Source of the DNA: Oscillospiraceae bacterium
GTDB lineage: Bacteria > Bacillota > Clostridia > Oscillospirales > Oscillospiraceae
NCBI GenBank assembly: GCA_017501695.1
Contig: JAFVWL010000011.1
Coordinates: forward strand, 1 to 44,098
DNA: 44,098 nt
Direction: 5' to 3'
Shown in pieces: positions 40,471 through 44,098 of this stretch (position 1 is the first letter of the stretch; every line of letters begins with the position of its first letter). The translations under genes were made by a program, and so were the position numbers. The notes under the pieces are model-generated. The model saw nothing but the letters and a program-made list of their open reading frames with translations, was not told the DNA's origin and did no database searches.

Positions 40471-42219
40471 TTACATTTTCTCCGGGGCGGCGAAGCCCAG
40501 CAGGGCGATGGACTGCTCCAGAATGTCCTTGGCAAGACCGATCAGGGCGATATGGCCTGCCTTGAGCTCCTCGTTTTCCTCCTTGAGGATGGGAGTCTCG
40601 TGATAGAACTTGTTGACACAGCCTGCCAGCTCGTAGATATAGGCGCAGATCAGGTTGGGGGCGGCGCTCTTCAGGGCGGCCTCCAGGGTGGGACCGAACT
40701 TGGTAATGGCAAGCATCAGGTCCTTGGCCTGGGCATTGGCGGGAGCCTGAATGCGCAGATGTTCCCAGGCACCGTAGCGGCTCAGGATGGACTTGACCCG
40801 GACGATGGTGTACAGGATATAGGGGCCGGTGTTACCCTCAAAGGCGGCGAATCGCTCCAGGTCGAAGTTGTAGTCCTTGGTGGGCTGATTGCTCAGGTCG
40901 CCGTACTTCAGGGCAGCCAGGGCGATCTTCCGGGTGGTATCCTCCACGGCGGATTCCTCCACGATTTTGTTCTCCACCACCTTGGCCCGGACGAAGTCCA
41001 CCATATCGGCGATGAGCTGCTCCAGCCGGAGCACACCGCCGTCCCGGGTCTTGAAGGGTTTGCCGTCCTTGCCGTTCATGGTGCCATGGCCCACATGCTC
41101 CAGCTCGGTATTTGCACCCACGATGCCGCTCTTCCGGGCAGCACGGAACACCTGCTCGAAGTGCAGGTTCTGCCGCTTGTCGGTGACGTAGAGGATCTTG
41201 TCCGGGTTCCAGTCCCGCGTCCTCTGGACCAGGGTAGCCAGGTCCGTGGTGGCATAGATGGCGGAGCCGTCGGATTTGATCAGGATCATGGGAGGCACTT
41301 CTTTCTTGTCGCCTTCCTCAGCCACGGGGATGACCCAGGCACCCTCACTCTGAACGGCGATGCCCCGGGCCTTCAGGTCCTCCACCATGAGGGGGATATA
41401 GGGGTCAGCGTCGCTTTCACCCAGCCACTTTTCAAAATGCACATCCAGATTGTCGTAGTTTTTCCGCAGGTCTGCCACGGAAACATTCAGAATGTGCTGC
41501 CACAGGGCCCGGTAGCCCCGGCGGCCCTGCTGCAGTTCCAGGGTAGCCTGGTGGGCCTTATGGGAAAATTCGGGATCCTTTTTCTTGCCGGAGGCGGTGG
41601 GATAGATCTCCTCCAGCTCGTCCACGGTGAAGGGAGCTTCCGCAGGATACTCCCCGGTGAACGCGGGGTCGAAATAAGGCAGGTCCGGCTGCCGCTCCTG
41701 GAGCTCCGCGATGATCAGGCCCATCTGCAATCCCCAGTCACCCAGGTGTACATCGCCGATGGTCTCATACCCCAGATACTTGTGCAGCCGCTTCAGAGCC
41801 TCGCCAATGATGGCGGGCCGCAGGTGGCCGATGTGCAGGGGCTTTGCTACGTTTGCACCGCCGTAGTCCACCACGATGGTCTTGCCTGCGCCGATTTTCT
41901 CCACACCGAAATCGGGAGCCTCCCGCATGGCGCGCAGATACTCCACCAAGAAAGCGTCGCTGAGCTTCAGGTTGATGAAGCCGGGCATGACAGCCTCCAC
42001 CAGGGAGTAGTCCTTGGCATCCAGCTTTTCTGCCACAGCCTTGGCGATCAGAATGGGGGCACATTTATATTGCTTGGCGGCAGCCAGGGCACCGTTGCAC
42101 TGATATTCGCACAGGTCCGGCCGGTTGGAGACCGTGACCCGGCCAAAAGACGCGTCATAGCCGGCATCTGCAAATGCCTGCTGCATCTTTTCGGTGATGA
42201 TGTCTAAGATTTTTTTCAT
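40471..42219 (-). CDS. argS: arginyl-tRNA synthetase
   Basis: 582 residues, normal class I ArgRS length. An N-terminal additional domain (about 1-110, NRPDLCEYQCNGAL) recognises the tRNA D-loop; the HIGH motif is at 129-132 (KPLHIGHLRPAIIGE); the KMSK position carries the PFKTRDGG form common in bacterial ArgRS; the helical anticodon-binding C-terminus starts near NTGPYILYTIVRVKSIL. ATG 42219 has AGGAG seven bases ahead, inside the end of the ABC-F gene: the ABC-F stop and the argS start are one base apart (TAATATG), so the genes are translationally coupled. Confidence 0.96.
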   Translation of the reverse strand: MKKILDIITEKMQQAFADAGYDASFGRVTVSNRPDLCEYQCNGALAAAKQYKCAPILIAKAVAEKLDAKDYSLVEAVMPGFINLKLSDAFLVEYLRAMREAPDFGVEKIGAGKTIVVDYGGANVAKPLHIGHLRPAIIGEALKRLHKYLGYETIGDVHLGDWGLQMGLIIAELQERQPDLPYFDPAFTGEYPAEAPFTVDELEEIYPTASGKKKDPEFSHKAHQATLELQQGRRGYRALWQHILNVSVADLRKNYDNLDVHFEKWLGESDADPYIPLMVEDLKARGIAVQSEGAWVIPVAEEGDKKEVPPMILIKSDGSAIYATTDLATLVQRTRDWNPDKILYVTDKRQNLHFEQVFRAARKSGIVGANTELEHVGHGTMNGKDGKPFKTRDGGVLRLEQLIADMVDFVRAKVVENKIVEESAVEDTTRKIALAALKYGDLSNQPTKDYNFDLERFAAFEGNTGPYILYTIVRVKSILSRYGAWEHLRIQAPANAQAKDLMLAITKFGPTLEAALKSAAPNLICAYIYELAGCVNKFYHETPILKEENEELKAGHIALIGLAKDILEQSIALLGFAAPEKM

Positions 42220-42220
42220 A

Positions 42221-43828
42221 TTATTTCTCCTGCTTATTCTGTGCCATCCACTCCAGGTAATCGTCGTAGGTGCCGTAGCGGTCCACAATGGTGCCGTCCG
42301 GCTGGAAGGCGATGACCCGGTTGCAGGTGGAGGTCAGCAGCTCATGGTCGTGGGAGGCCAGCAGCACCACACCGGAGAAGGCTTCCAGACCCTTGTTCAC
42401 GGCCTGGATGGATTCCATGTCCAGGTGGTTGGTGGGCTGGTCCAGCAGCACCACATTGGCACCGGAGAGCATCATCTTGGAGAGCATGCAGCGGACCTTC
42501 TCGCCGCCGGACAGCACATCCACGGGCTTGAACACATCCTCGTTGCTGAACAGCATCCGGCCCAGGAAGCCCCGGAGATATACATCGTCCTTCTTCACGG
42601 AGTACTGGCGCAGCCAGTCCACCAGCTCCATCTTGTTGCCCTCGAAATATTCGGTGTTGTCCTTGGGCAGGTAGCTGCGGATGGTGGAAACACCCCACTT
42701 GATGCTGCCCTCGTCGGGCTCCAGCTCACCCATGAGGATCTGCATCAGGGCAGTCTGAGCCTTCTCGTTTTCGCCCACAAAAGCGATCTTGTCGGTGCGG
42801 CCCACGGAGAAATAGACCTTGTCCAGGAGCTTCTCGCCGTCAACGGTGACGGAAACATCCTTGACAGTCAGCACATCCTTGCCCAGCTCCCGCTCGGGCA
42901 TGAAGCCCACGAAGGGATACCGGCGGGTGGAGCAGGGCATCTCTTCAACCGTCAGCTTGTCCAGCAATTTGCGGCGGGCGGTAGCCTGCTTGGCCTTGGA
43001 CTTGTTGGCGGAGAACCGCTGGATGAACAGCTGCAGCTCCTCAATCTTTTCCTGGTTCCGCTTGTTCTTGTTGCGGATCATGGCCTGGACCATCTGGGAG
43101 GACTCGTACCAGAAGTCGTAGTTGCCCACATACATCTTGATCTTGCCGTAGTCGATATCCACGGTGTGGGTGCAGACGGTATTCAGGAAGTGGCGGTCGT
43201 GGCTGACGGCGATGACCATGCCGGGGAAGTCCAGCAGGAAATCCTCTAGCCAGTTGATGGCTTCAATGTCCAGGTTGTTGGTGGGCTCGTCCAGCATGAC
43301 GATGTCGGGATTGCCGAACAGGGCCTGGGCCAGCAGGACCTTGACCTTCAGACGGGGGTCCGTGGCGGCCATCATATCATAGTGCAGCTCGGTGCCGATG
43401 CCCAGACCCTGGAGCAGGCGGGAGGCGTCGGACTCAGCTTCCCAGCCGCCCATCTCCGCGAACTCGGCTTCCAGGTCTGCGGCCCGCAGACCGTCCTCAT
43501 CGGAGAAATCGGGTTTTTCGTAGATGGCGTCCTTTTCCTTCATCAAGTCGTACAGGTGCCGGTTGCCCATGATGACGGTGTCCATGATGGAATACTCGTC
43601 ATAGGCGTTCTGGTTCTGCTTCAGAACGGATACCCGCTTGTCCGCATCGATGGAGATGCTGCCGGTGGTGGAGTCCAGCTCACCGGTGAGAATCCGCAGG
43701 AAGGTGGACTTGCCCGCACCGTTGGCGCCGATGATTCCGTAGCAGTTGCCGGGCAGGAACTGCAGGTCCACGTGCTGGAACAGCCACTGGCCGCCGAACT
43801 GCATACCGAGATTAGAAACTGTGATCAT
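42221..43828 (-). CDS. ABC-F family ATPase with one degenerate composite site
   Basis: 535 residues, two ABC domains without membrane segments, in the YkpA/YbiT-like part of the ABC-F family, which acts on the ribosome (translation rescue or antibiotic protection). NBD1 has Walker A GANGAGKST (34-42) and Walker B/Glu LDEPTNNLD (E181), but no LSGGQ: it reads AATDPRLKVKV near 154-164. The inter-domain linker with many Lys/Arg lies near 245-300. NBD2 has GENEKAQTAL, where the Walker A Lys is Q358, and LDQPTNHLD, where the catalytic Glu is Q464, yet a good LSGGEK signature. So site 1 is intact and site 2 is lost on both faces. AAGGAG six bases before ATG 43828. First gene of an operon with argS. 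Confidence 0.9.
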   Translation of the reverse strand: MITVSNLGMQFGGQWLFQHVDLQFLPGNCYGIIGANGAGKSTFLRILTGELDSTTGSISIDADKRVSVLKQNQNAYDEYSIMDTVIMGNRHLYDLMKEKDAIYEKPDFSDEDGLRAADLEAEFAEMGGWEAESDASRLLQGLGIGTELHYDMMAATDPRLKVKVLLAQALFGNPDIVMLDEPTNNLDIEAINWLEDFLLDFPGMVIAVSHDRHFLNTVCTHTVDIDYGKIKMYVGNYDFWYESSQMVQAMIRNKNKRNQEKIEELQLFIQRFSANKSKAKQATARRKLLDKLTVEEMPCSTRRYPFVGFMPERELGKDVLTVKDVSVTVDGEKLLDKVYFSVGRTDKIAFVGENEKAQTALMQILMGELEPDEGSIKWGVSTIRSYLPKDNTEYFEGNKMELVDWLRQYSVKKDDVYLRGFLGRMLFSNEDVFKPVDVLSGGEKVRCMLSKMMLSGANVVLLDQPTNHLDMESIQAVNKGLEAFSGVVLLASHDHELLTSTCNRVIAFQPDGTIVDRYGTYDDYLEWMAQNKQEK

Positions 43829-44098
43829 GTCTTACTCCTTATATATACATTATATTATTAACGTTGTTTTTGCCCGGTTTACTCCAGGCGCATACTCATA
43901 CATTATAATAATAGCATAAAATTACAAATAATCAATGGCTTTTCCGGAAGAAAAGGGAAGATAAATTGTAGTTGTGGTTATCGGCTTTAATAAGCAGACC
44001 ACAAAATATAGTTATCGAGCGATAGCAACCAACAGACGGTCAAAAATGGCACCATGGAACTTTCTGCGATTGAATCGATAGCAGAACTCGCTAAGATA
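43829..44098. other. AT-rich intergenic region at right edge
   Basis: Much more AT-rich than the rest of the window. It holds TATAAT-like boxes for the ABC-F operon near 43850-43915 without a convincing -35, a TTGTGGT/ACCACAA inverted repeat (43972-44004), a TATCG-AG-CGATA palindrome (44013-44024) and a direct repeat of CGATAGCA (44020 and 44076). No complete gene. Confidence 0.5.
44054..44098 (+). CDS. possible 5' end of a gene cut by the window edge
   Basis: An ATG at 44054 opens a frame (MELSAIESIAELAKI) that stays open for 15 codons to the edge. There is no clear ribosome binding site, so support is weak; palindromes just upstream would suit an operator. Product unknown. Confidence 0.2.
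   Translation, partial: MELSAIESIAELAKI

Overview
The window looks like a chromosomal segment of a strictly anaerobic, GC-rich Clostridia bacterium, most likely of the Oscillospiraceae type; this placement is an inference. The signs are strong AGGAGG ribosome binding sites, a pyrophosphate-dependent phosphofructokinase, an oxygen-sensitive class III ribonucleotide reductase with its activase, and many dispersed intergenic repeats of the GTCATTGCGA...GGCAATCC kind. No rRNA, tRNA, IS transposase, prophage or CRISPR array was recognised.

Left part (1-18,050). A repeat-rich 640-base stretch is followed by a GH2 glycosidase (-) divergent from an NhaC-type Na+/H+ antiporter (+). A prfC-yitT operon (-) follows; the prfC leader carries a tiny upstream ORF with an ideal ribosome binding site. 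Next come a CPBP-fold membrane protein that lacks the protease residues (+), two class II fructose-bisphosphate aldolase genes (-) and a divergent PPi-phosphofructokinase (+). A BlaI-type repressor and a very large M56 (BlaR1-type) membrane metalloprotease/sensor form an operon (-) divergent from a VanZ-like gene (+). Promoters with near-consensus -35/-10 elements can be read for most of these units.

Centre (18,064-33,236). One compact five-gene operon on the minus strand occupies 15 kb and is the most unusual part. In transcription order it encodes: (1) a membrane-anchored zinc-ribbon protein; (2) a secreted/membrane vWA protein with an intact MIDAS, four Ig-like repeats, a TM helix and a cytoplasmic tail; (3) a 1,309-residue tubulin/FtsZ-like protein with an intact GGTGSGT loop; (4) a 672-residue two-TM protein of unknown family; (5) a 1,726-residue membrane protein that joins a degenerate helicase-like core, a Cys4 zinc motif and a C-terminal transglutaminase-like domain with a complete Cys-His-Asp triad. 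It has its own promoter and ends at a strong terminator. It resembles, in concept, tubulin-like/vWA membrane-remodelling systems proposed from genome context, but the partner set differs.

Right part (33,450-44,098). A thioredoxin-reductase-like flavoprotein without the usual NADPH-phosphate motif lies downstream of nrdD, whose product has a redoxin domain fused at its C-terminus; nrdG is just upstream. The nrdD promoter carries two NrdR-box-like palindromes three helical turns apart. A second GH2 glycosidase (+) shares an odd Met-rich C-terminal helical domain with the first. The segment closes with an ABC-F gene and argS in one operon (-); the ABC-F protein has one intact and one degenerate composite ATP site. 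The last 270 bases are AT-rich, with at most the first codons of another gene.
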